Below are positions 47,601-56,600 of a stretch of DNA of 64,000 nucleotides, one piece after another. The notes beneath the pieces were generated by a model. The model saw nothing but the letters and a program-made list of their open reading frames with translations. It did no database searches and was not told the DNA's origin. Made by a program: the position numbers and the translations under genes. The stretch's first letter is position 1. Each line of letters begins with the position of its first letter. The DNA is taken from the NCBI RefSeq assembly GCF_042453785.1, contig NC_091669.1, positions 10,366,501 through 10,430,500 of the forward strand. Direction: 5' to 3'. The DNA comes from Malus domestica. Taxonomy: Eukaryota > Streptophyta > Magnoliopsida > Rosales > Rosaceae.

Positions 47601-48168
47601 CCAGTCTAATGGACAAGTTGAGGCCATCAACAAAATAATCAAGCGCACTTTGAAAACCAGCTTGGACAAAGCTAAAGGCTGTTGGCCAGAATTTGTACCC
47701 CAAGTTCTTTGGTCATATCGCACTTCATATCGGACTTCAACAGGAGAAACTCCATTCTCACTTGCCTTTGGCACAGAGGCGGTTGTCCCTGTTGAGCTCG
47801 AGCAAGCAACATTCCGAGTCCAGAACTACATTCAAAGTGAAAATGACAAACAACTCACCCTCAACTTGGATTTAGTCGAGGAACACAGAAACCAAGCTCA
47901 CTTGAGGAATGTCGCCTACAAGCAGCGCATCTCCAACTATTATGACTCTAGGGTCAAGCCTCGTTCTTTCAAAATAGGAGACTGGGTCTTAAAGAAAAGA
48001 TTACTCTGCGACAGAGTCCCGAGTGAAGGCACACTTAGTCCAAACTGGGATGGACCGTATGAAGTCATTGGCATCAGTCGCCCTGGCTCTTACACACTTA
48101 GAAGCTCCGATGGCAAGACCCTTGGCCATCCATGGAACGCTGATCACTTGAAGTACTACTACAAATAG
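44695..48168 (+). CDS. pol: Pol of element 2: reverse transcriptase, two RNase H domains, integrase
   Basis: Continuous open frame in phase with gag-pro after the TGA; translation must come from readthrough or from protein supplied by another copy. RT: VNYPTWVANVVLVKK, LPLIDRLIDS, FMDAYSGYNQI and the catalytic VYVDDML (45577-45597). RNase H: PVYYASKALQDAETRYSNIE. A second, archaeal-type RNase H starts at WSLYVDGSSNQQGCGAG (46461) and runs to ANSHADALARLAS. Integrase: the zinc-binding HH-CC region (HEGVCGDHAG..CDKCQRY, 47125-47250), then catalytic D (DLIGPMPAG), D (IVTDNGRQFDN) and E (NGQVEAINKI). No chromodomain. No stop is seen inside pol. Confidence 0.93.
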   Translation, partial: DQLSARSCYNTSVKQQHLPGPKETLSVHDQVTKTSLDEANLDLPDSNNQPDDPRDDSFTQQAQPAEELEKVPISRDYPDRMVKIGTTLSPPLRLALISFLKENTEVFAWSYEDMPGISPDVICHRLSIDPKIKPVRQKRRSYDAERYEAMKAEVEKLKGIGFVREVNYPTWVANVVLVKKNSTKESLLLQKVLWRMCVDYTDLNKGCPKDSFPLPLIDRLIDSTAGCELLSFMDAYSGYNQILMNPSDQEHTAFTTDRGLYCYKVMHFGLKNAGATYQRLVNSMFAEQIGKSMEVYVDDMLVKSKHADQHITNLSETFTILKRYRMRLNPNKCAFGVGSGKFLGFMISQRGIEANPEKIKAILDMKEPVTLKDIQSLTGKVAALTRFISKATDKCAPFFKALKGSRKYITWTDECAEAFKNLKEYMSKAPLLSKPEVGDILIIYLSVSASVVSSVLIRKDGNIERPVYYASKALQDAETRYSNIEKLALALVMSARKLRPYFQAHSIIVLTNYPLRQILQSPDTSGRMIKWAIALGEFDISYQPKPAEKGQAVADFIADFTYPVDIASTPEAVASLPPEAQKIEPTTPAWSLYVDGSSNQQGCGAGLVLTTPDKVAMEYALRFKFKASNNEAEYEAFLAGLRLAKHLGVKQIDIFSDSQLVVNQVTNNFDAKDSSMAAYLAQTQLLLKHFHYQITQVPRAANSHADALARLASAVEDKIGRKIHVELLATPSTMAAEVCNLQQGDSWITPIYNFLAHGILPNDKVQAKQIRYKSTRYLIINDQLYKRGFSLPYLRCLTPAEAEIVIREIHEGVCGDHAGSRSLAHKTFRQGYYWPTLHQDAIKVSRSCDKCQRYAAIPHSPPEPLTPMISPWPFAQWGLDLIGPMPAGKGKVCYAVVAVDYFTKWAEVEPLATITEAKIEDFVWKNILCRFGIPNAIVTDNGRQFDNKRFRLFCSKFNINLCFASPAHPQSNGQVEAINKIIKRTLKTSLDKAKGCWPEFVPQVLWSYRTSYRTSTGETPFSLAFGTEAVVPVELEQATFRVQNYIQSENDKQLTLNLDLVEEHRNQAHLRNVAYKQRISNYYDSRVKPRSFKIGDWVLKKRLLCDRVPSEGTLSPNWDGPYEVIGISRPGSYTLRSSDGKTLGHPWNADHLKYYYK

Positions 48169-48379
48169 ACTCACGATGTACAAGTGTTGAGCTATAGCCG
48201 TTCGACATCCTATGTAATGAAGGCCATTTGGCAATGAATTCAATAAAGAGGTAATTTAGCCAACTCAGCCCTCACTCTTTTACATTCATAGCAAGCGATG
48301 CCGGAACCCTTCTCAATCAGAAAGCAATCCGTCTTCCACAGTCACTACAAAACAAGCAAATGAAGACCGTGTCAAGCGC

Positions 48380-48382
<3 letters not shown>

Positions 48383-48419
<37 letters not shown>
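48383..48419. repeat. Poly-A tract downstream of pol
   Basis: About 37 consecutive A between pol and the minisatellite; unstable in replication and assembly. Confidence 0.85.
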
Positions 48420-48420
<1 letters not shown>

Positions 48421-48800
48421 AGCTTCATCCAAAAAGCTTCACCCGAAAAGCTTCACCTCCAAAGCTTCACCCACAAAGCTTCACCTAAAAAGCTTCACCC
48501 AAAAAGCTTCACCCGAAAAGCTTCACCTCCAAAGCTTCACCCACAAAGCTTCACCTAAAAAGCTTCACCCACAAAGCTTCACCCAAAAAAAAACTTCACC
48601 CGAAAAGCTTCACTTAAAAAAGCTTCACCTACAAAGCTTCACCTAAAAAAGCTTCACCTAGAAAGCTCCATCTACATACTTTCACCATCAAAGCTTCACC
48701 ATCAAAGCTTCACCTAGAAAGCTTCATCTACAAAGCTTAACCATCAAAGCTTCACCTAGAAAGCTTCAACACCAAAGCTTCACCTACAAAGCTTCAACAC
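48420..48800. repeat. AGCTTCACC minisatellite, unit about 12 bp
   Basis: About 30 imperfect copies of AAAGCTTCACCY with short variations (Caaa, Gaaa, Taga). Each unit contains a HindIII-like AAGCTT palindrome. Not CRISPR: no unique spacers. Stray copies of the motif reappear near 50370. Confidence 0.9.
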
Positions 48801-49205
48801 AAAACCTTGCTCCAAATAAACAAATTTTGTTCACAAAACCCAAGATGCCCTTGAACTTGTACAAAAACACTTGGGTAAACATAAACATTTTTTGTTTTAC
48901 ACCCACAAGGGCCCAAAATTTTCCTTCTTATTTATTCACTTAAATATGTTCCCAAACATATTATAATAGATCCAACAACAAGCCAAAGTCCCAAGTTTCA
49001 TAATGGACAAAAGTACAAGCAATTCATCAATAATGAAGGTGCTACAAAAATTGGAATCTGCCCCAAAATAGAAATCCAACCCAAGAGACTTTTTCTCTCT
49101 CTCCCTCTTCCGCCTCCTTTCATCTATCAAATTTCTGCAACCTCTGCTCTTCTCCAATGGAGCTGAATTTTAGACACCCTATAGTTCTTGAGCATATGAA
49201 CAACT
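48801..49205. other. Element 2 region without a recognised gene
   Basis: Between the minisatellite and the 181-bp repeats; a 73-residue minus-strand frame (48936-49157) has no domain. Confidence 0.5.
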
Positions 49206-49960
49206 TTCAAGAAGGAACCATTTCTGTTTGAGCGACGGAAATTACAGTGTTGAAGCTCCAAACATGATAGTCGGCTTCTTGCAGATTTCGAAGCTGTTGT
49301 GATGTTTCGAAGATCTGGAAATATTTAACCGTTAGTTCATCCTGAATTTTTGATATGTTATGAAAGAGTCGATGAGGAACAACTTCAATGAAGAAAGCAT
49401 ACCGATCTGAACAAGAGAAAATGGAGTTTCAAAGCTCACAACAAATCTGACGGGTTGACAGAAAAATAATAACCAGTCATTCATCATACCTGGATTTCTG
49501 GAGTTATACTGCTCCGAGGGATCTCAAATTTGGATATGTTGTAGTTCACAAGCTGAGGAACAACTTCAATGAAGAAAGCATGCTGATCTGAGCAAGAGAA
49601 AATAGAGTTTCAAAGCTCACAACAAATCTGACGGGTTGACAGACAAATGATAAACAGTCACTCATCATACCTGGATTTCTGGAGTTATACTGCTCCGAGG
49701 GACCTCAAATTTGGATATGTTGTAGTTCACAAGTTAAGGAACAACTTCGATGAAGAAAGTATGTTGATCTGAACAAGAGAAAATGGAGTTTCGAAGCTCA
49801 CAACAAGTCTGACGGATTAACAGAACATTGATGAACAGTTACTCATCATACTTGAATTTCGGAAGTTGTACTACTCCGATGGATCTCAAATTTGGATATG
49901 TTGTAGTTCACAAGATAAGGAAAAACTTTCATGAAGACGACTTTGCAATCTGAGCTATAG
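49206..49960. repeat. 181-bp tandem repeats in element 2
   Basis: About four copies of a 180-181 bp unit containing CTGGATTTCTGGAGTTATAC, GATCTCAAATTTGGATATG, GTTGTAGTTCACAAG and GTTTCAAAGCTCACAACAAA. Two central copies (about 49389-49750) are nearly identical and the flanking ones are more diverged. The Tat lineage is known for satellite-like tandem repeats in its 3' untranslated region. Confidence 0.85.
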
Positions 49961-50214
49961 AGAAAGGTGTTATCTTGCATCCACTCAGGCTGATTAGTGG
50001 AAACGAAAAGCAATTCCACCAAAGAAAAGATGAAAAAGAGAGAAAAGCTACTAATTGCACTTGATCTTGTCTAGTCAATAGCATGCAGCATCAAACACAC
50101 AAAAGTTGGAAATATTTTTAGATAAAGCATATACGAATGTGTGACATCGAAACAAGGATTCGTTACTTTGACAAATTAGTAACACGCGAGACACCTCATT
50201 CGGCAACTCTCTTC

Positions 50215-50360
50215 GCCTGAAGACTTGGGGGACTCCCACCATATGCTACTGCACCTTCATACTCGGCAGTCTCACAACCACTCAGTGACTTGGATTTTTC
50301 AAGTCTCCAACCGAGAAGTTTTCCTCACTCGGGAAATTAAGGGAACACTACCTCAAACTA
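50215..50360 (+). other. Vestigial 3'-end-like segment (purine-tract copy)
   Basis: GACTTGGGGGACTCC..CTCCAACCGAGAAGTTTTCCTCACTCGGGAAATTAAGGGAACAC resembles the segment just before the real 3' LTR (53128-53402) but no LTR follows. This suggests the 50.4-53.1 kb module was inserted next to a duplicated 3' end. Confidence 0.45.
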
Positions 50361-50551
50361 CATGCTTCACTCACAAAGCTTCAACAATACAGGTTTCAAC
50401 AAAAGCAAAAATTCAAAGAACTTTATGAAGAAGGCTTTGGTGTATTTAACACAATATGTTGAAATGAAGCAAATCTTATTTATTAATATTTTCGATAAGC
50501 CACAAATATGTACATATACATGAGTCAAAATAAACAAACAAAAGGGAGCCT

Positions 50552-51227
50552 TCACAAAGGTTGCTTAGGGGAAGTCTCAGCAGTCGGTAGAGCCCCAGAA
50601 AGAGAAAGCACCGGAGGGTGGTTATCCGGAGCCTCAGTACTTGACAAAACCCCAGAAGGAGGAGGCATTGGAGGTTCATCATTTGAAGCTTCATTACCAG
50701 GTACAACCCTAGAGGACGAAGGCAATAAATGCCTTTGGAACAAACCCACAAACCGCTGATGATCAAGTAAAACCTTACCATCAGATTCCTTCATCTGGTC
50801 AAGCTTCCTCTTCATGTTTGTAGCATAGTCATGGGCGAGCCGGTGCAACTGCTTATTCTCATGCTTGAGCCCTCTAATCTCCTGTTTGAGACTCATCACT
50901 TCAGCAGCCAATGATTCAACTTGGCGGGTTCTAGCAAATAGGCGTTGGGCCATATTAGACACAGAACCTGCACACTGAACACTAAGAGCCAGAGAGTCCT
51001 TAACAGCCAACTCATCAGACCGTTTGGAAAGTAGTCTGTTATCTTTGGGAGTGAGAAGGTTCCTGGCCACCACTGCAGCGGTCATATCATTCTTCATCAC
51101 AGAATCCCCAACGGTAAGAGGACCAGTAGGGGATATGAAGGATGGGCGCCATATGTTGTCTGGAGAAGGCGTGGCTGTCTCTTCTCCAAGGTTCAAGTCA
51201 AAACGACGGTCGGAGGGTCCAGACATT
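50552..51227 (-). CDS. Antisense accessory protein of element 2: EAR-like motif plus coiled coil (224 aa)
   Basis: Runs against gag-pol, between pol and the 3' LTR. Start ATG at 51227 (MSGPSDRR); the open frame has one further in-frame ATG two codons upstream. The N-terminus has FDLNLGEE (EAR-like DLNL). A conserved block follows (SPDNIWRPSFISPTGPLTVG, then MKNDMTAAVVARNLLTPKDN), then AGSVSNMAQRLFARTRQVES, a leucine heptad coiled coil (LAAEVMSLKQEIRGLKHENK) and a Pro/Ser-rich tail with ~30-residue repeats. Near-identical in its first 170 residues to the protein at 5842-6510 in a different element. A TATA box lies about 110-115 bp upstream. Function unknown; no RT-related domain. Confidence 0.72.
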
Positions 51228-51336
51228 TTCAAATGTGTTGAAGAAGGAAGAGGTCAGACAAATCAAGATCTTAGAAGTGCAAGAAATGAGCTTCTACTGG
51301 TAGAGATTCAAGTGTGCTGTGGAACTTAATGCCAGC

Positions 51337-51349
51337 CTCTATAAAAATC
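51337..51349 (-). promoter_or_regulatory. Putative TATA box of the antisense ORF in element 2
   Basis: The plus strand reads CCTCTATAAAAATC, so the minus strand has TTTTTATAGAGG about 110-115 bp before the ATG; same motif and spacing as the copies in elements 1 and 3. Confidence 0.5.
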
Positions 51350-53127
51350 TGCACTCGACGGAGCTTCAGAAATCGATGAGGCGTTTGCTTTCTCAAAAGC
51401 TGGGCTGCTCAGAGACCACGAGGGCCGATCTCAGAAATCGAAGAGGCGTTTGCTTTCTCAAAAGCTGGGCTGCTCAGAGACCACGAGGGCCGATCTCAGA
51501 AATCGAAGAAGCACCTGCTTTTTCAGCCTCGTCAGCACCTGTCACATGCACACTCAGCTTTGCGGAAATTACGGGCAATCTGTCGAAGATTTCTGGTGAA
51601 GTAGAAAGCACGTGAATCTTACTGTTCAATCACCGCTCTCCATATGCACCATCAACTCCTCGGGTACCATATATAACTTTGTCAAAGATCTCTGACAAAG
51701 TTTAGGCACGAGAATTTCGAAGTTCCAGCTACCCTACTATTACCCATAAGGGTAAAGGAACAGCACCACTGCTTGACAACTGGAAAGTCCCTATGTGTGT
51801 CGACCTCCGTGTTTTGCGGCAAGACAGGTTGGCAAGAACGTCCAACCTTTACTCACATTCGAGAAAAGACTCCCAACATAATTACTTTCTCAAAAACCGG
51901 AGTAGCACCGCTTTCCGAATCTCGAGAGTCAGATCCTCGACGGGATTGCTTGTTCGAAAACCGAAGAGGCACAACTCTCAGAACTTCGAGAGCCAGATTT
52001 CCTTAGATAAAGCTTGTCTGTAATCTTCACACGTAATATCAGCTTTCCAGATACCACATACCACTTTTTCAAAGTGCTCTGACAAAATTAAAACACGTGA
52101 AGCTGGCAGCTCCCACTACATTGCTGTGACCAAGAAGGGTAAAGGAATAACATTACTACTTGTTATTGGGAAATCCCTATATACATTGACCTCCCTCCTC
52201 AACGGACAGGCAAACCTGCAAAAATGCTCAACCCTTTCTCGCATTCGAAAAGGCACCCTCAACATAACCTCTCGAAATACTCAGCTTTATTTCCCCCCGA
52301 TAATACTTCAGCAAATAAGCCACACCAAGAACAAGAGTATCTCATATCATCAGGGTCGAAAGCAAGAGTATCCCATATCATGCTTTCTCCCTGTCTTTGT
52401 CTTTGTCCTTGTCCACACCTGCAGGACAAGGAGAAAGAGAGCAGTCAGTCGGAACCTGAAATCAAACCTCCAATTTGGAACTGACTGCCTGGAGCCTTTG
52501 CCTGGTTGCTTACTTAGCATTGCTCTCGAGTACTCATCCTCAACTGCTGTCAAGGTCACGAATTCCACCGGCAAATACCTCATGACAGTTGATCAGATAT
52601 TGGCTCTTTACACTGAAGCTGCCAAGCGTGGATGAGTCACTATGAGGGAATGTTCTGAAGGACCATTTAAATGCAAAGGTTGCACACCACTTCTGCCATG
52701 CAAAAGATTGAAGCAGAAGGTTCAACGGTGAGCTGAAACAGATCACTACAGCACGACACCTTTCCATACCACATTCATTATTCCGTCAACAGCAAAAGTA
52801 TCCCATATCATCAAGGTCGAACGTACTCTAGATTTGATGGACTTGTTTTGACCCTCAAATTTTTGAGTCGGCCTTATACTCTGAAGGGCACCAGAAAACC
52901 CTCCAGCACAGTTCAAGAATAAGCATGTGGAAAGTTACTTCTTCAAAAGCAAAAGTATCTCATATCATCTCTTATCCATTTGCTTCTCCTTATCCTGGCA
53001 GTTGAATGAGAGACAAGGAGAATGAGAACAATCAACCGGAAGCCGAAGTCAAACCTCTGATCCTGGGTTGCTTACTTGGAAGTTTGACTGCTTACCTTGT
53101 CTGTCACCTCTTTCGGCAGATCTCCTA
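51350..53127 (-). repeat. Rest of the shared antisense module in element 2
   Basis: Reverse-complement homology with element 1 (about 4170-5720). Examples: AGCCTCGTCAGCACCTGTCA and CTTTGCGGAAATTACGGG match the repeats near 5100-5400; CATATCATCAGGGTCGAA and GACCCTCAAATTTTTGAGTC match 4180-4260. It holds a local duplication (51370-51500, GAAATCGAAGAGGCGTTTGC) and several short frames without recognised domains. Confidence 0.65.
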
Positions 53128-53389
53128 GCTCGGCGACTTGGGGGACTCCTACTATAGGGTTTGTATCACACTTGACTAAGCCCGAAACTACAACTAAGCT
53201 TCAAGTGAAATTGATACATTACCTTGTGCGTCAACATCAGCTAAATACACCATTCCCAGATGGAGGAAAGGTACTTCCAGAGAAGGGCAGATGAAGATCA
53301 GACCACACTTCGGTACTTAGAAGTTTCGTGATTACTCAAGGGATTGGATCTTGCAAGTCCCCAACCGAGGAGTTTCCTTCACTCGGGAA

Positions 53390-53402
53390 CTTAGGGGAGC
53401 AC
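53390..53402 (+). other. Polypurine tract of element 2
   Basis: ACTTAGGGGAGCAC directly precedes the 3' LTR start TGTTTGTACC. Confidence 0.6.
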
Positions 53403-53914
53403 TGTTTGTACCATACTTGACCAATCCCGAAACTACCGAGCACCGGCCAACGCTATACTGTCAAGGACCCAGAAGAGTTCCCCTCCGACCAGGAGGCCAA
53501 TCACTACTCGACACGTGTCAAGATTAGAAGCCAATCAGAGCGCAGCACGTGTCAACATCAAGAACCAATCATAACATGACACATGTCAATGTGACAAAGC
53601 TACAAGTTTTTCTATAAATAGGGGTCATTCCCCCACAATATTGCCTAATGCCATTTGTGTTAAATCATTCACAAGAACTCACTAAATTGAGAGCTTGATC
53701 CTTTGTACTTGTGTAAGCCCTTCACTACTAATAAGAACTCCTCTACTCCGTGGACGTAGCCAATCTGGGTGAACCACGTACATCCTGTGTTTGCTTCTCT
53801 GTCTCTATTCATTTACGTACTTATCCTCACTAGTGACCGAAGCAACCAAGCGAAGGTCATAAAACCTGACACTTTCTGTTGTACCAAAGTCCTCGCTGAT
53901 TTTGTGCATCAACA
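53403..53914 (+). repeat. 3' LTR of element 2 (512 bp)
   Basis: Reads the same as 41542-42053 base for base as far as I can check; followed by the TSD agttt. Confidence 0.95.
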
Positions 53915-54101
53915 AGTTTATTACTTACACGTCGATAAACATGTTTATTCTTATTGGTGACATATCATTTAGTTTGTAAATTTAGTCTCTAAATTTCTTC
54001 CTAGCATTACCCTTTTAGAAAAGCCTTCTGGTCCATTTTTCTATATTTCTAGCAAACGTCCAAGCCTGATAATGGAGTTATTTGATGGGGTTAATATAAA
54101 C

Positions 54102-54463
54102 TGTTGTAAAATCGATAGTGTGTTTAGTGGAATAAAAGAAACAAGACACAAAATTTACGAGGTTCCTCTACAGTCAGTGTGACTAGAGTACGTCTTCAGG
54201 GCAGCAGTGGTGCTTTCATTATAATTTGGAATAATAAGAGTACAAAGATAACTCTCTCTATTATCTCCTCTCTTTTTCTCTCTTCCTCTTCCTTCTTCTC
54301 TCTCTACCATGAGTCACTTACCTATGTTTGGTGTGTTTTGCATTTATATAGAAAACATGAGTCGTAGGGAGTAAGCTTTGGCAAATAGCGAAAGACAACC
54401 TTTATTCCCACTTGTAGCTTAGTGGATTAGTGGCCAGCGTGGACATCCACCATATTTACAACA
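54102..54463 (-). repeat. 3' LTR of element 3 (362 bp)
   Basis: TGTTGTAAAATCGATAGTG..CCATATTTACAACA. Differs from the right LTR at a modest number of positions, so this insertion is older than element 2. Confidence 0.88.
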
Positions 54464-54839
54464 CTCCCCTTTGGATGGCCACAAGTCTTCGATTGACTCG
54501 TTAAAATCTTGATCTATCTTGGATGCTCCTCCTGATTTCAAATCATTTAGGCTGATCGTTGATCATTCTGCTTCAGTCTCTTAGCGATAAGAGTTGCCGA
54601 AAGAGATGCTTTACTTATTGTTAACTTTCCACAGGCTTGTTCTTGAACTGGGTTAGAGAGCCTTCTGCTAGACTTACCCCAAAGGTCTGAATTTACTCTT
54701 TTTATCTTGAGCGGAATTTGATTCAAGGGTGGTGGACACTTGATCTTGAATCGAACTTGTGATTTCTTCAAGGGCTTCGAGGTTTGATCTTGAATGAAAT
54801 TGGACCATGAGGAGCTTCACGTGGCAAGTGATCTTCGGT

Positions 54840-55827
54840 TTTGTCGGGGATGAATCAACACGTGTTTGTTGCGCTTGTCTCTGCATGCTTCAATGTATCA
54901 TTTTCACTTGCCTTACTTGTTCCCCTTGCATAAGTAGTATTTTCCCTGCTTTTCCCCCATGCATGTATGGCATCTTCTCTTGCAGTATTTACCTTCTGAT
55001 ACAGGAGTGGAATGCAACCCTTGCATTTGGATGGTTCGTCACTTCTTGGTGACTGGAGACCCAGCTCCAACAACAGTTGAAGATGGCTACTCGAGAGCAA
55101 TACTAAGTAAGCAATCAGGAAAGGTTCCAGGCAGTTGGTTCTAGGCAATAGGTTCCTTACCGGAAGTTTGAGTGGAGGTTCCAACATATTGCTTTCTTTA
55201 TCCTTGTCTTTACAGGTAAGAACAAGGACAAAGGAAAGGATAGGGAGATTTCATGATATGAGATATTTTTGCTCTCGTCCCTGAAGATATGAGATACTCT
55301 TGCTTTGGTGTGACTTGTTTTGAAGAGGCATTCTCGGAGAGGAAGAAAACTGAGTATTTTGAGATGCTTTGTTGAAGATGCATTCTCAGATATGAGGAAG
55401 AGTTAGGTATTCTTGCAGATCTGCCTTGTTATGGAGAACGGAGATCGACATATATAGAGATTTTTCAGTAGCAGGTAGTGGTGTTGTGCCTTTACTCTTG
55501 TCAGCAACTGTGGTGTAATTAGAACAGTAAGATTTACGCGTTTTCAACTTTGTTAGAGATCTTTGACAAAGTTGCACGCGATATCCAAAAAAGCTGAGAT
55601 TGCGTCCGAAAAATGCCAACGAACTTTATTCAGGAAAATTTGACTTTGGAAATTTGAAGAGCAGTGCCTCTTTGATCTCTGAACGAGTGGCTCTGTTGCC
55701 TCTTCTTTTATAGAGACATCAATTGTGTTTAAGAGTATGATCAGAAAGTTGCTGCCTGTAGAAATTTCCTCCTTCTTACACTTCTGAAATTTTACTTGAC
55801 CTTCTTTTTCCTTCATCATTTCTGAAA
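54840..55827 (+). repeat. 5' part of the shared antisense module in element 3
   Basis: Direct homology with element 1 positions about 4270-5840: CATGCTTCAATGTATCATTTTCACTTGCC, then GAGGTTCCAACATATTG..CTTTATCCTTGTCTTTACAGGTAAGAACAAGGACAAAG, then ATATGAGATACTCTTGC. The tandem repeats seen at 5060-5665 are almost absent. No independent gene. Confidence 0.65.
55705..55717 (+). promoter_or_regulatory. Putative TATA box of the antisense ORF in element 3
   Basis: CTTTTATAGAGACA about 110-115 bp before the ATG at 55828; third instance of the conserved motif and spacing. Confidence 0.45.
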
Positions 55828-56253
55828 ATGACTTGCCCATCTAACATTTGCTTAGATTTGAGTCTTAGGAGTGATACGTTCGAGCAGCGTCAGGATAATA
55901 TATGGTGTCCGTTCTTCTTATCTTCTAATTGTCCTCTTACGGTTGGGAACTTTGTGATGAAGAATAACATAACTGCTACTGTGGTAGCTAGGAATTTTCT
56001 CACTCCAAAGGATAATAAGATCCTTTCAAAATGGTCTGATGAGTCGGTTGTTCAAGACTTACTGGCTCTCAGTGTTCAGTGTGTGGGCTCTGTATCCAAT
56101 ATGGGTCAACGCTTACTTGCTCAAACTCGCCAAGTTGAATCATTGATGGATGAGGTGGCAAGTCTTAAACAAGATATCAGATGGCTCAAGCACAAGAATA
56201 GAGTGTTAAACGTACTTGTAAATAATTACTTGAGGTTCGTTACTAGATTTTGA
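55828..56253 (+). pseudogene. Shortened antisense accessory ORF of element 3 (141 aa)
   Basis: Homologous to the ORFs at 5842 and 50552. The N-terminus has CLDLSLRS, so an LxLxL/EAR-like motif is kept although surrounding residues changed. It continues with DNIWCPFFLS, MKNNITATVVARNFLTPKDN and the coiled coil (QVESLMDEVASLKQDIRWLK). It stops at 56251-56253; the sequence just behind it still encodes the Pro/Ser tail (VPHNQSPVPPLSG and EASHEQHL to a stop at 56377-56379). So the middle part (residues about 142-175 of the others) was lost by deletion or frameshift. It is antisense to the copia remnants, as in the gypsy elements. More diverged than the other two copies. Confidence 0.6.
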
Positions 56254-56464
56254 AAGCAACTGATGCCTTCCCCTTTTGTTGTTTTGCCAAGTACTAGGGT
56301 GCCACATAATCAATCTCCAGTGCCTCCCCTTTCTGGGGTATTTCCGAGTAATGAGGCTTCACATGAGCAACATTTGTAAAGGCTTCATCCTGTTTGTTTG
56401 TTTTAACTCATGTGTATGTACATATTTGTAATTTCTCGGATATATTAATAGATAAGATTGATTT

Positions 56465-56600
56465 CATTCAATGTATTCTGCTAAATACAATAAAGCATAT
56501 ACTTCACTAAAATATGGTACTTCTGGACCAAATATTAATTTATCTTTACCCTTACGGAGATAAATGATCATTCTTAGTGTCGACATTATTTGAGTATTTA
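56465..56600 (-). pseudogene. Copia RT remnant (second copy)
   Basis: The minus strand encodes GPEVPYFSEVYALLYLAEY, matching the SSEVPHLSAIGALLYLAQF segment of the RT fragment at 59497-60054. Confidence 0.55.

Larger units (their letters stand above)
41542..53914 (+). mobile_element. Young Tat-lineage Ty3/gypsy LTR retrotransposon (element 2, 12.4 kb)
   Basis: LTRs at 41542-42053 and 53403-53914 are each 512 bp and read as identical, flanked by the TSD agttt (41537-41541 and 53915-53919). PBS TTTGGCGCCGTCTGTGGGA starts at 42054; the purine tract TTAGGGGAGCAC precedes the right LTR. Coding order is gag, protease, RT, RNase H, a second archaeal-type RNase H, integrase; the extra RNase H marks the Tat lineage (Ogre/Retand relatives). 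Between pol and the 3' LTR lie about 5 kb with minisatellites, 181-bp tandem repeats and an antisense ORF. Identical LTRs point to a recent insertion, yet two in-frame stops interrupt gag-pol. Confidence 0.95.

Noticed and set aside
48420..48800. CRISPR-like short repeat array
   Set aside because: Units are contiguous 12-bp repeats without unique spacers, and the genome is plant nuclear.
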